Shown piece after piece: positions 1 through 12,318 of a DNA stretch of 64,000 nt (positions are counted from its first letter, which is position 1; the number at the start of each line of letters is the position of its first letter). The stretch is taken from positions 12,966,074-13,030,073 of the forward strand of contig CM046836.1 in the NCBI GenBank assembly GCA_025618425.1, read 5' to 3'. A program made the position numbers and the translations under genes. This stretch comes from Heliocidaris tuberculata (lineage: Eukaryota > Echinodermata > Echinoidea > Camarodonta > Echinometridae). A model generated the notes under the pieces. The model was not told where the DNA came from and searched no databases. It saw nothing but the letters and a program-made list of their open reading frames with translations.

Positions 1-16
1 TCCCTATAATTTACAG

Positions 17-2916
17 ATCGACCGCCTGATACCAGTGGCAGGACGCGAGCAGATGCAGAACTTCTCCCATCTTTTCAGTAACCACACCCGAAAGAACTTC
101 AACGATGGCCACCTGTGGTTCTCCATTATCGGGCGCCCTCCCGGAAGTCGCTTCACCCGGGTGCAGAGGGCTGCATGCTGCCTCATGTTCCTCTGGTTGG
201 AGATGCTTGTTAACATCATGTGGTATAAGGTCAGCCCGCCGGCCGCCGCTACCAACCCCATCGACATTGGACCATTGAGCCTCTCACCCGCTCAGGTATT
301 TAATCTTTCCGTCAAGTTATTTGTGGTGGTGGAGCTGGTTTTGGTATTAGGGTATGCACATGGTATATGGTGCTGATGGTAATGTTGATGTTTTCAATAT
401 TGTTTGTGATATGGGTTTTCATGCTATTTGGTCTAACGCCATTTAGTCCTATCATCATACGGCCTAACATCATTTGGTCTATTATCAGTTCGTCCAATAA
501 ACTATTTTGTCAAATCAACATATCGTCCAATCAACGTTTCGTCCAATGACCAGTATGGCCAATAACGATTTCCTCTATAATCATTTGGTCCAATTACTAT
601 TTGGTCCATTATCAATTGGTCCAATTAGCATTTGGTCTAATCATCAAATGGTCTAAACCCAATTAGTCCAATACCCATTTGGCCCATCAATCACTTGGTC
701 CATATAACAGTTGGTCTAATGGCATTTCGTCTACACCCATTTCGTCTAATAACCACTTGGTCTAATTAGCACTTGGTCCAATTAGCACTTGGTCCAGTTA
801 CCGTTTGGTCTAATAACCGTTTTGGTCTAATCATCATTTGGTCTAATAACCGATTGGTCTAATAAGCATGTGGTCAAAGTTAGTACTCCACGGCCCTCGA
901 GCTCGGACGCCCATAATGTGCTGCATAATTTTCAAGTTTAGATTCAGATTCTATACCACAATCAGTTAAAGTTACTGCTGTTAATCTGTATCTAGAGTCC
1001 AGATCAATTTAACATGCCTTTCGTACCATGGATATAGGGGGCTTACTTATACCATGAGGAGTAGGATAAATGGGATGGTGTACTGTACTACAGTGCAGCC
1101 TTTGTAGGCCTATTATTTTAATGATGCAAAAAAGCTATTACTGTTATTATGATGATTATTATTATCTAACCTTTTTTCATCATAGGCCTATATTGCCATA
1201 CATCATTAAAAAAGTAGGCACACAGTCGTAATCTGTATTAAGAAAATATTTTTTTGTAGTATTGGACCAAATGGACATTGGACCGAATAAGTAATAGACC
1301 AAACGGTCATTAGACGAACTGAGATTTGTACCAAATGATTATTAGACTAACTGGTCATTAGACGAAATGACCATTAGAACAATTGGTCCAAATGATGATT
1401 AAACGAAATGGTAATTGGACGAATTAATGATTTATATACCATGTGGATATTAGACCAACTGGTATTGGCCGAAATAAGTATTGGACCAAATTAATATTGG
1501 ATTAACTGAGTATTATAGCAACTGGTATTTGGACTTAATGGGATTGGACCAAATGGTTATTGGACGAAATGGTTTTTAGACGAAAAATTGATGGTTATAG
1601 ACTAAATTGTCATTGGACGAAATGTTAATGGACGAAATTATATTGGACCAAATGATGTTAGACCACCTAACAATTGGACCAAATGGCAATTTACAGTGAT
1701 AGTAATGGTGGTGTTGTTGGTGATGATGGTTGGGGAATATATGGTAATTGTGGGATGGTGTTGGTATTGCTGGTAAGCGTTGTGATTGTAAAGGTTGTAG
1801 AGACGGTAGTAATGGTGTTTGTAGTTTGATCGTAATGGTGTGATGGTGCACGATGGCTCTGGGCCTCTGGCGGTGGTTCAGGTGAAGGCGGAAAGGGCAG
1901 TGGTGATGGTAGTTGCAGAATAAACATAGTGGTCAGATGATGGGTTTGGTGCTAATGGTGGTGACAATGGTGTCGTTGATGTGATGTTGATGATTTTAAT
2001 AGAATAATGGTCGGCTTGTGTTTGACTGTGGCGAGGATTTAAATGCAGAGACAATGTGAATTTTCTTTATATTTTTTGTCTATTCCCAAACAATTTTGAG
2101 ATCATAGTTTGGAATCATTTCTGAATTTGAATCAATTTAAATCCAGTTGCAATTGTATTAAACTACTTCACGCTGGAAGACTTTGTACGTATGAGGTTGT
2201 AATGTAATAATCATTCCCCGAAAAAAAAATTTGAATGAGGGATGATAGGGATAAAGGGGGAAAAAGAAAAGGATAATGACGATGTTCGTAATATCAATGA
2301 TGATGTTACTGATGGTCGATGGTAGTGGTGGTGGTGGTGGTGGTGGTGATGGCACTGGTGGTCATACGGATGGTTTTGATGAAGGCGATGGTGATGGTGC
2401 ACCATCCCGTACATGCTGAAAATTTTCCACCTTTTTCTACAGATCAGTATTGGTGTTCAGGCCAATATCATAGTTTTCCCGGTATCCCTCCTGGTCGTCC
2501 AATTCTTCCGCAAGTCCCGGCCGAGGAAGAAGCGAGAGTCCCGCATCAAGTTAGCTGCACTTGTCAACAAGCCCGTTCGAAAACTAAAGCGTAGGCCTCG
2601 CAAGACTGCACCCGCTAACTACTCCAAACTGGAAGACTTTGTACGTATGACTGTATGAGGTTGTAATATAATAATAATTCCCCGGAAAAAATTCTTTTAA
2701 AAGAGGGGTGATAAAGGAAAAAAATAGTAAAAAGGATCGGAAGGGATAAAGGAAAAAAAGAAAAAGTACATAGTCAATAGGATCGCAGAGGATAAAGGGG
2801 GGGGGGGGGGGGGTAATATTGAGTTGATAAAAAACTAGACAATACACATTTTAAAAAATGTGTACATGTGATTTTGAAACGTGAAATATATCACTATCAT
2901 ATTATCACCCGATGGC

Positions 2917-2951
<35 letters not shown>

Positions 2952-5900
2952 AAGAAAGAGCTGGAGCGAGCTCCAGACAGGGAATGTAATAAGATGTTTG
3001 TATAGAGGAGAGAGAATGATTTAGAGATATTGAAAGACATCATGCAGTAAAATTTTACGGAAAATAACTATCATCAATTACGGTCTTGTGTTTGCTTACA
3101 CTCGAAAGTCGAAACGCATACAAGTTAAATTTATTAGGTTCAGTCTTTTCCATTCCTCATTGTAATGATGCATTTCCTCACCACGATCATCTTCACATAT
3201 CCGCAACAAATTCGAATTTGATCTCCCAGGCATCGCCGAGTAGGATCGTCCTGGAGGAGAACAACAAGCCGGCAATGATGATGAACCCGACAGCCGGTAC
3301 GAGAGCCGAGCCGAGCCTGGTCGTCCCACCGGTCCCCGGTACCTACGACGTGTCGACTGCCCAAGGGGGTAGAGGCGCCGGCTACTTCGGCGGGGATTCG
3401 TCCCCGACTCCACAAGGATCTGGCGATGCAACTGTAAGCATCCCATTCTATTATGTTCGATCTATTGTAATTTGGGGGATGCAAATGACAAAGAAAATGT
3501 ATGAAATGAATATTTTGTTATATAATATTCATTTACAAAAGAGCTTCCTTTGAAAAGAATAAAGTAGTAAAATCAACAAAAAGTTGCATCTATACAAACA
3601 TATTCACACAAATTAGGAATGAGTGAATCAAACGAGAAAACTTGTCAAAAAAACCCATCAGTCTGTCGATTAATCAACAAGTGAAATCCTTGATACATCG
3701 ATAGACTAGTCAGGCAATTAAATAATGAACTGACTGACCATCTGTAAATTATTCAAGGAATAGATAAACCTATAAGACTATTAACCATTATTTATTCAGT
3801 GTCTCAGTTCAGTTACAATAAACAGATAAACTATCACACATCAAGTCAATACATCCATCCACCAATTATTGAACAAGATAGTATTGAGTTAATCAGAAAA
3901 TTTATCACCTAAGCCAAAATTAACCAACCTGTCAGCCAGTCAACAACTCACTAACTTATGACCTCATAAAAAACACCTGATGAAATAAAAGAATTCCTGT
4001 CAGTGAAAAAAAAAAGAACAAAACGATAAGGGATGGGCGGTGAAACTTTTAGCTCTGAAAAGCTATAAAAGAATTCTGAAAAATATCTGAAAGATTTTAG
4101 GAAAGCTCCAACATGTCCAAAGGAGTTCCAGAAAGCGCAAAAAAGAAGCTATGAACATAATAAATAAGCTTTGGAAAGTTGTAAGAGTTCTGGTCTTTGG
4201 ATAAGCAGATAAGAGTTCTGCAATGCACTAAAATAGTTCTGGAGAGAGCTCCCGCGAACAGAAAAAGTAGTTATGACACTCAATTGTATAATCCCTCTTT
4301 ATATAGGTCCTGATCCAACCAGGCAAGCCAAAGCGACGCAAGAAGTTCTCGTTCCCTTGGTGGTGCGTGGTTGTCGCCTGGGTCGTCCTGTTGCTAGCCA
4401 CAGCGGCTGCCACCACCTTCACCGTCTTCTACGGCATCCAGTTCGGGGACAAGGAAACCCGTGAGTGGCTCTGCTCCATCATCGTGTCATTCGTGTTTGG
4501 GATCTTCCTCACTCAGCCCATCAAGGTACAGTAGCGTAGCCAGTGCAGTGTGGCCAGCGTTAAAGATGGACTTATGCTAGGGAGCAGCGAAAATTCTTCT
4601 AATCAAAAAAACAAACAAACAAAAAAAAACCCCAAAAATAAGCTTTTTTTGGGGGGGGGAAGGAATTTTTACTCAAAAATTCTCTGACAAGCTCAAAATT
4701 TCTATGACAAGCAAAAAAAAAAAAAGTATTTCTTGGGGGTCTTTTTACTCAAAAATTCTCTGACAAGCATTTAAAAAAAGGGAAAGAAAGAAGAGGTTAT
4801 CAGCATTTTGGGGGTGTATTTTTACTCAAAAATTCTTTGAGAAGGAAAAAAAACCCGACCAGAAGTATGCTAAAATCCTGCTAAGTTGTGTCATATTATG
4901 CCTAGCATAATGCTAGATGCTAAAGCGGTCAAAATTCTGCCAGAAAGCAAAATTCTGCCAACTCTGGTAACGTTTAGCCATGGGCATGGTGGGGGAGGGG
5001 TGGGCATGGTGGGGGAGGGGTGAGCACGGGAGGGCACGTGCCCCCATAAAAAGAAAAGAAAAAAGTAGGGGAATAATAATATTTAAACAAATCAGGGAAA
5101 GTGGAAAAGGAACGTGAAAGATGACACTACGATCCCCTCCCAAACCTTCCTCCTAATCAATGACCTTGTTTATATGCATTTCATATAACAAGTGAAGTTT
5201 TAAAGTTTCAAAGTTTCAAAGGTAACTTATTTTCTACAAACATATATCTTTTACCATTTCTTTTAACAGTACATATGAAAATTATGAACAGGAACATAGT
5301 AAATATGTGTATTTGTAAATAAATATAACAGAACATCGTTTAATGGACTCACACTGATAAAGCGATAACTAGTATAATGTAAAAATTCTAGTTGTAAAGG
5401 AAAAGATAAGTGGAGGAGTCTATTAAGTAGGCATGGCTTGTATTTCATAGACCCCTGTTTGGAGGTTGGAGGCCCTCCCCCATGCCGGTGCTCCCTCTAT
5501 GTTTGCCTACGCCACTGGCAAGATATGCATGTAGCTTTTATAATGATATATCAATATATTTTTTTTTTAATATCATGATATCATTCTTTGATACATGTGC
5601 ATAAAGCTTAACTGTTAACGATGAAACGCAAAACCGTACTAAAGAGTGATGATATCTTGTTACACTCTAGAAAAAGAAATAGGTAAAACGTACCAAATAT
5701 TGGGTAAAAATTTACCTTTTTTAGAGTGTAAGGTTACGTTTTATAAAGTGTAAGCTGTTAAATCATGTAAATTGTCCATGAATCTAGAAATGCTTTCAAA
5801 AATCATTGATCTTTCCTTGATAAAATCAGTTTACTTTTTTTGCCTTGAAAAGGTCTATTTTTCTATGTCCATTTGGCCAACGCTTGTAAGCTTGTAAATA

Positions 5901-6519
5901 AGAAAATTACCAGTATTAACTGCAAATTCATTTTTAAAGATAAATATATCGCATCCATTAGACAAGTATACCTTTTTCTTGGTTATTCTGTTTCTAGCAA
6001 CTTTGGACTAATTTTGCATCATAAATTCATAATCCATAACATGTAGGTAGTACTAAAAAAAAAAAAATAATAAATATTAAAAAAAAAATCAAGTGATCAC
6101 TGACGTCACTCCCTGGGGGAGTGAAAATAGAGTGAAAATCAAGTGATCACTGACGTCACTCCCTGGGGGAGTAAAAATAGAGTGAAAATAGAGTGAAACT
6201 CCACTCTTTTCCTCTTAGAGAGCACTCGATAGTCGATATTCACTCCTAAACAAGTGATCACTGACGTCACTCCCGGGCGAGTGAAAATAGAGTGAAAATT
6301 CACTCATTTTTTTCTCTTTTTTTTAGAGAGAGAGAGAGTACTTTTAAAACGTCCCTGCTCTCCTAACCTTAATATGTTCTTCTCAACAGATCCTTTTGGT
6401 GGCGACCTTCATTGCGTGTATCATCAAGAGCCCTAACGCTGACGAGGACACCGAGATGGAAGAGGACGAAGAGGAGTTCGATCTCGGAAGTGATGAGGAG
6501 TATCTTCACACCGTCTCTG
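17..6519 (+). CDS. Polycystin-1-like gene 1, exons for the first membrane helices and acidic loop
   Basis: The exon at 17-295 carries the post-PLAT linker and a helix. The exon at 2443-2640 carries the next helix (IIVFPVSLLVVQFF) followed by a strongly basic stretch (FRKSRPRKKRESR). The exon at 3230-3433 is a low-complexity Pro/Gly/Ser cytoplasmic linker. The exon at 4307-4525 begins KPKRRKKFSFPWWC and holds two helices ending in LTQPIK, a polycystin-1 hallmark. The exon at 6390-6519 finishes that helix and adds the acidic run EMEEDEEEFD. The first four introns here are phase 0 and the last is phase 1. The basic and acidic loops face the cytoplasm by analogy with polycystin-1 topology. Confidence 0.88.
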
Positions 6520-9500
6520 GTAAATAGTCCTCTCATCTACACTTAAGCGAAGTGGCTTCGGGAAGTTGCCATTTGGTCTCATGCCAATTTGTCCATTCCT
6601 GTATTCGTCTCATAGCATGTCGTCTAAACTTAGTTCGTGTATTTTCCATGAGGTCATCATGGAGAGGAAATCATCATTTCGTCTACCTATCACAGTGTCA
6701 ACTCTTCTGTTCACCTATAGTGCTTGTTTGAGATTAGCCGAGCTTGGTATTAGATGAATTGGCAATGAACCAAATAGCAATAAACCTATGCACAGAACAG
6801 TTTTCATTGGGAAAGACATCCATTACCTACTGATTATTTATTTGAGCTTAATGCTTTGTCACATCCCGTACCATAATCTCAATCTAATATCTAGTTTTTA
6901 CTCTTTAAATGAATACAGATATATTTTACTATCAGTATATCAGAAATAACATGTAATTCTATTCAAAATGTTAAATATGGCCATCCATGAAATATATGTT
7001 GAACAGAAATTAGATGGAGTGCATAAACCAGCAAAGCCTTGCACTAACCATGCCAACCGTTTCTTTTCGCCATTAGACAGCATAGTTACACAAAGCAGTT
7101 TATAGTTAGATTCATATCTGATGGCCCAGTTAACTATACAATAAAGCAATACAATTAACTACCGTGAAAGAAAACATGAAGACATGGAATTAGTACTATA
7201 TTATAAAAAAAATTAGATAAATATTTTAATATGCCCACAACCGTGCAAAAGATGCTATTATAGAAAATTAATAGTGGTATTGACAGAGTGACATGTTCAT
7301 CATTCCTCTCTCCTCTACTTTCCTTTATACATCCTATCTTTGCTTTGACTTAACTCAATCCCAGGTCGCGTTTCGAACAAGAAGCGAAAGTTGCCTTACA
7401 AGCCGCCTGATCCCGAGGCCCTCGAGCGAGCCAGAGAACAACGTCTAAAGGAAATCAAGATGTACTCCATCTTCCGAGAGATCTTTTTCTATGTGGTCTA
7501 TCTCTGGGTCGTTCTCATCATCAGCTACGGCAACTCCGACCCTTCCGCCTACCGCATGCAGGAGGACTTCTTCAACGAACTGGTAATCGGCCCTGACAGT
7601 GTTCATTCTTTTACCAAGGCAAGTTGGATTATAGTTTTGAAGGTGGTCTCGTGTATTTAAATTCAAATGAATCACAAAGTGAAATTGATAATGGATCTCT
7701 TGTTCTAAAGGGTATCGTAGTAAATCATGAAACACCCTTTCTTCATAAATATACTTAACGTCTTTACCAGGTTTCCTCTTCTTTTCCTCTTTATTTTCGT
7801 TTTTTGATGGAAGGGTCGTACTCTTCAAAATATTTTCTTTGAATCAAATCATTACATCATATCGATGGCATATTCATCTTTCTCTATCCGCCCTATCTGA
7901 ACATCATTTTCTAGAATCTATTTTTCACGACGATGCCAAAGGTATGTTACATTAAGAATATCTAATTTGAGGTTGCAGTTAATTGTTGCTTATAATGAAA
8001 GCTTGTGCCATTGTGCCTTATTTCTTATATTAAGACATCAGCTTTGAACCAATTCCTTTTATTCCCCCGATTTGAAACAGATCAACAGCCACGCGTCCTT
8101 TTGGGCTTACCTCCACAATACGCTTGTGCCGACTGTCTACCCTCAGACCTGGTACAATGGTGACCCCAGCCCTGAACTAGAAGGTTTTCTTGTCGATCAG
8201 AATGCCTACATCCTCGGATATCCAGTACTACGTCAAGTGCGCGTCAAACGTGGTAAGTGGGGGTGGGGATTTCTTCTTTTATTATCTTATTTCCACAGTT
8301 ACATAGTGTGGGTTCAGCAATTTAGGCTTGCTTCGGTCTTACCTTGTGGATAAAAAGCGAGGGACAATGCTGTCGAGTGAGAGGATGGCTTGGGAGGGGT
8401 TGTATCATTTTACCGGTCACGCTGACTGATGATTAAACCACATATTTTTTTGTATTAACCAAGGACATATGCATTTGATATCGTTTTTGTATACATCTTC
8501 CACTTAAATTACTTATAATGATAACACCTTTTCATGCTGCAGGTGAATGTGAAGTGGTTTCCGAATTCGAGGATATCGTCCCTGAATGTAACGTTGCCTA
8601 CTCTTTTACTGACTCGGACGATGTGGACTACGGACCTGGATGGACACCTTACAATGAGAACATAACGGACAGACCTCAATACAACTACACATCATGGGAT
8701 GACATAGATAGCTATCCGGTGCTCGGACGTCATGCCCTCTACGCTGGTGGCGGATATCTTGCCAATCTACAAGGAAGTAAGGCCAGCGTAGAAGCTCTCC
8801 TGGATCAACTGTTCGAGGAGGCCTGGTTGGATAAGTACACCCGCGGAGTCTTTCTGGAAATTGCTAGCTATAACGCGCAGGTGAATCTTTTCGGTGTGGT
8901 CAGCCTCTTGGCGGAGTTCCTTCCAACTGGTGGAGTGGAAACATTCTATAGGATTGACATCATTCGCCTTTTCACCTACTCGAATGGGTTCGGAGCTGTC
9001 CGTCTTGCATGTGAGTTCCTGTTCCTGGGTTTTATCGTATTCTTCATCGTTCGTGAGATCAACAACTTGCGACGGGAGGGTGTGAAGAAGTACTTCAGGA
9101 CCTTCTGGAACCTGGCCGAATGGATCATCATTGCGTGTGCCATCGGAGCCACAGTGGTTTACTTCTATCGCAAGTGGGTCACGGACAACCTCTTGGAAGA
9201 CTTCAAGGCAACGGGTGGCCAACAGAGGATTAATCTCCAGTATGTTGCCTATTGGAACGAGCTCCTCACCTACTTACTTGGCGTTGTAGTCTTCATCGGC
9301 ACCCTGAAGTTCATCAAGCTTCTCCGGTTCAACAAACGCATTGGCATCCTGTCAACAACTATTGGAAGCTGTACCAAGGACTTGATCCACTTTGGCATTA
9401 TGTTTGGAATCTTTTTCATCGCATATGCCCTGGCCTTCCACCAGATGTACGTCCGCTCCCTCCTCGATTTCTCCGACTTCATCTTCACCTTGGAAACGCT

Positions 9501-9966
9501 GTCGGCAGCCATGTTGGGCAAGTTCCACTACGCTGGCATAGAGGAAGCTAATCGAGTCCTGGGGCCCATTTTCTTCTTTTTCTTCATGATCACAATCACG
9601 TTCATCCTTGTCAACATGTTCCTGACCATCGTCATCGAAGCCTTCTCCTCGGTCAAGCGGGACATAACCCGCCAGTCCAATGACTACGAGATGGTCGACT
9701 TCATGATCGGGCAGCTCAAGAAATGGGTGGGCCTGAACAGCAAGCCCAAGCTGGAGGATAAGAAGACCAACGCTGTGACCGAGAAGGACAACCACGACCC
9801 GATGTCCGAGTTTCCGGACAAGGTGGACCAACTCCTCGACTGTATCGCCAAGGTGTACTTTGATGCCTCCCAGTTTGAGGACATCATTCGTGGGATGGGA
9901 GGGTCAAAGGGAGAGAATCCTAACCAGCCCAAGAGACGACCTGTCAAGGTTGCTCTTACGGGGTAA
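17..9966 (+). CDS. Polycystin-1-like protein, 3' part (8 exons, 5' end outside window)
   Basis: Eight exons join without a frame break: 17-295, 2443-2640, 3230-3433, 4307-4525, 6390-6519, 7365-7582, 8081-8252 and 8543-9966 (stop TAA). Each intron has GT-AG borders and matching phase, giving 947 visible residues. The protein starts in the linker after the PLAT domain (HLWFSIIGRPP, then RFTRVQR before the first membrane helix), which is diagnostic for the polycystin-1 family. It continues through hydrophobic helices near visible residues 52-70, 100-115, 243-265 and 275-305, a very acidic cytoplasmic loop, a helix at 384-399, the extracellular polycystin (TOP) domain and the TRP-like channel module. 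Family members are membrane receptors or channel subunits that pair with polycystin-2 proteins. The GPS, REJ and PKD parts must lie upstream of the window. The family call is firm; which paralogue (PKD1, PKD1L or suREJ3-like) is not resolved. Confidence 0.93.
426..1690. mobile_element. Foldback element with arms of about 15-16 bp tandem units (intron 1 of gene 1)
   Basis: The left arm (426-880) is a degenerate tandem array built on TTTGGTCTAATNACCA-like units. The right arm (1261-1690) carries the same unit in reverse complement (ATTGGACCAAATGG, TTAGACGAA). About 380 bp of other sequence separates them. The layout resembles the TU foldback transposons described in sea urchins, whose outer arms are tandem 15-bp repeats. 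No transposase is present, so the element would be non-autonomous. The assignment to TU is by structure only. Confidence 0.7.
1700..2442. repeat. GTGGTGATG-type microsatellites and a partial copy of an exon end
   Basis: Stretches at 1700-2000 and 2310-2400 are GGT/GAT-rich microsatellite. Positions 2163-2290 copy the end of the next exon and its intron start (see 2622-2780). No coding frame is supported. Confidence 0.6.
2163..2780 (+). repeat. Duplicated exon-end/intron-start segment (2163-2290 and 2622-2780)
   Basis: Both copies share CTGGAAGACTTTGTACGTATG followed by GAGGTTGTAAT, then NATTCCCCG with A-runs and GATAAAGG motifs. The second copy is the real exon end (donor after 2640); the first lies in the preceding intron and has lost the rest of the exon. 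Confidence 0.7.
4640..6389. repeat. Intron with several local tandem repeats
   Basis: Between 4650 and 4850 the phrase TTTTTACTCAAAAATTCT occurs three times, followed twice by CTGACAAGC. At 4981-5030 GGGCATGGTGGGGGAGGGGT is repeated. At 6090-6300 a unit containing AAGTGATCACTGACGTCACT and GAGTGAAAATAGAGTGAAAA occurs three times. Positions 5731-6050 are AT-rich with nothing recognised. Confidence 0.7.
5663..5728. mobile_element. Short MITE with CACTCTAGAAAAA-type ends and TA flanks
   Basis: The left end reads TA|CACTCTAGAAAAAGAAATAGG and the right end TTTTTTAGAGTG|TA, an imperfect inverted repeat flanked by TA. This fits a Tc1/mariner-type non-autonomous element. The ends resemble those of the 919-bp element at 53137-54055. 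Confidence 0.6.
6563..6785. mobile_element. Small degenerate relative of the TTTGGTCTAAT foldback element
   Basis: The left side has CCATTTGGTCTCATGCCAAT, TTCGTCTCATAGCA and TCGTCTAA. The right side has TTAGATGAATTGG and GAACCAAATAGCAAT in the opposite sense. It lies just inside the phase-1 intron after 6519. Confidence 0.5.
7365..9966 (+). CDS. Polycystin-1-like gene 1, channel module exons
   Basis: The exon at 7365-7582 gives a basic-rich pre-helix region and the S1-equivalent helix (IFFYVVYLWVVLIISY). The exon at 8081-8252 starts the extracellular polycystin domain (SFWAYLHNTLVPTVY). One long last exon, 8543-9966, holds the rest: a Cys pair (ECEVV...PECNV), an N-glycosylation-rich loop, S2 (about visible residues 626-646), S3 (667-682), S4 (713-734, ending KFIKLLRFNKRI), S5 (756-774), a pore loop and S6 (814-838, with LVNMFLTIVIEAF). 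The tail has NDYEMVDFMIGQLKKWVGL, which matches polycystin-1 tails. A short amphipathic stretch (FPDKVDQLLDCIAKVYFD) could be a coiled coil. The pore loop reads MLGKFHY, with Lys (codon 9520-9522) where polycystin-2 has Asp. Confidence 0.93.
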
Positions 9967-12175
9967 TGCGCAAAACAACAGCCATTGGCATCAACCCCGA
10001 GTGCAATATGTTCACTTAAATCAGTCTAATGAAACGTTCATAATAAAATTCAAAACAGTACCCTGTATTCACAATTCATAGCTCATAATGAATACAGAGT
10101 AGAAGGCCAAATCAGTGAAATTTTACTATCTTGCCATAAATCTACCCCCAAAAAGTGTGAAGCAACAGAGAAAATTGACGGTAGTAGAAAAATCAGAGGC
10201 ATAATATACATGAAGATAAACTATGAACGCAATTAAGATGGAAGTTGGGATTACCCTCTTCTCTCAGTAACCTCCACCCTTTATCAGTTTTAAAATGTAT
10301 GTGCAACAAGAAATTTTGATTTATTGTATCCGTTATACTGAGTTGAAGCCGAAACTCAGTAACTTACGCTCGATATCAACGCACAGTCTGCTCTCTTAAC
10401 AGAAATGTCATGATCATCTTTTGCATTATCTAATACGATTTTGTATTCCGGAGATATTTGATGGAAGGAACTCCCACTTTCTAATAAAAAGAGAGAGAGC
10501 AAAAAAAAAAAAAAATGAAGTAGCATGGTTAAAGACCTTTAAAGTCACCCGTCCTTTGTACATACAGGCACACGACGTGCAATGCCCGTGATCTATGCCC
10601 TCCACGTGTAAAAATAGAATCATTTAAAAAGTGATTTGTTATAGAATTAGAATAACTTGTTTGTGAAACAGTTGTAATAAGATACAATTCGTACAATTCA
10701 GTGAAGATGTTATTATAATGGTTTTATCAGTTTGCTTTTTAATATGATAAGTGCAATGTTTGTTTTTTTTCTCTTGCCTTCTCGCTTAATATTTCTACAA
10801 TCTTCAGTTCTGGTAATGAAGGAAATGAAATTCTCACGTAAACAAACGAAATTGACGCTGCATGTTCACTAATGTCTTTTTTTGGATTACATTAGTCCCT
10901 ATGTTCTAAAATCTCGATCCTGGTGTAGTAAACGGTTACCTGATAGGATTTATTCATGGTATGACACACTGCATCATGACAACAGCTACGGCCCAAGTGG
11001 GTATGATACTAACATTCAGAAGCGCGTAAAGGCGTTGTTTCATGAATTTGTTCACCAAAAACCCGACCGCCGCGCCGTTACTTGTATGTTTTACTCTTTT
11101 CAAGGTTTCATTTAAAAGATTTTTTTGGGGAAAAAGCAAAATATGAAATGAAAGATGTTTTATTACATTCAAAGCAGCACTGCATTTGTCGATTTTGAAG
11201 ACGAATTCATAAATAAGACTTTTTTTTTTACTCTGATACTTTTTGTGAGATTTGTAGTTTCCGGATTCCAATGAGACCAAGTTCAGTTGTCGAATTGTAA
11301 TAGCAGATACACACACACAAAAAAAAAAAAACAACAACCACACAATAAAACATGACATTTAAACAACATTGTAGTTTCACATTAGCGTGACGGTTATAAC
11401 ATACATTGCCTTGTACAATAAGTCTTTCACATAACATACTTTGCCTTTCGCAATATTAAAGTCTTTCACAGTTAATTGCTACTGCAGAAATCTACTCAAG
11501 AACATAAAATCACAATTGTCGCTTTGTGTAGTTTGCATTGTATTGTGTCAGTTTGCAGTTCAATCAATCTTCTACTACGTTAATGTAGGTGACTACTGAA
11601 TTATGACAAATCAAATTAAGTTGTGTTTTTTAGCGTGCAAAATGTGGATTAATTAATTGTTTTGATGAACTCTTTGATGTTGTTTGAAAATAATTAGAAA
11701 AAAGGGTTGGTGAGAGAGTTTACTTGACATATTCTCACGTTTCACACACGCTACTGGCATCTACCGCCTCCTTTCCTGCTATTATATCCGTCTGTAATAA
11801 TGCCATTTCATTGGAAATAATATAATATAGACCAAACTACACTTTAGCGACTTTTAGCTACCCAAAACAGTCTAATACATTGCTCTGTTATATTTCTTTA
11901 CTTCCTTGTTGCAGATAATGAACTAGAAGCACAAATATCTGACCCTCGTCTCGTTTTAAATCTACAATAAGGAGCATTTCAAAATTGTCAGAGCGCCTCC
12001 GAGAGATTCAAAACGATCTGCCCAATATTTAGTTACGGGGAGTTCATCTGTGTAAGAAAAGACCGAAAAAGAACCAGAACAATTCCGAACATCCAAAGCA
12101 CTTCTGTCTACGAAAGCCAAATCACGTCCGTTCTGGTCCGCGATGGAAGAAAGAGACGTGACAAACATGGAGCCA
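9967..12175. other. Intergenic spacer, nothing coding recognised
   Basis: AT-rich sequence after the polycystin stop, with short A and T runs. No splice-compatible frame with a recognisable protein was seen on either strand. Confidence 0.5.
10042..10047 (+). terminator. Candidate polyadenylation signal of polycystin-1-like gene 1
   Basis: An AATAAA hexamer lies about 75 bases after the stop codon. It is the first one downstream, but the region is AT-rich and the hexamer could be chance. Confidence 0.35.
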
Positions 12176-12318
12176 GGGTCCTGTTTCATAAAACTTGTTA
12201 TCAATAACAACTGCAAAAGTTCTATAACAAATTTGCTCTCAGCCAATCAGATGCAAGGATTTCAGTAGCTTATATCAGTTATTGCAACTCCTTATTGAAG
12301 TTTTATGAAACAGGACCC
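12176..12318. mobile_element. Palindromic MITE, GGGTCCTGTTTCAT family, copy 1
   Basis: The ends GGGTCCTGTTTCATAAAACT and AGTTTTATGAAACAGGACCC are exact reverse complements over 20 bp. Internally GTTATCAATAAC and GCCAATCAGATGCAAGG recur in the copies near 45506 and 56806. No protein is encoded. Confidence 0.75.

Noticed and set aside
3096..3484. Minus-strand frames of about 115 residues
   Set aside because: They lie opposite the Pro/Gly-rich exon 3230-3433, whose phases fit both neighbours.
8767..9831. Minus-strand open frames opposite the channel exon
   Set aside because: Shadow frames of a strongly conserved coding exon.
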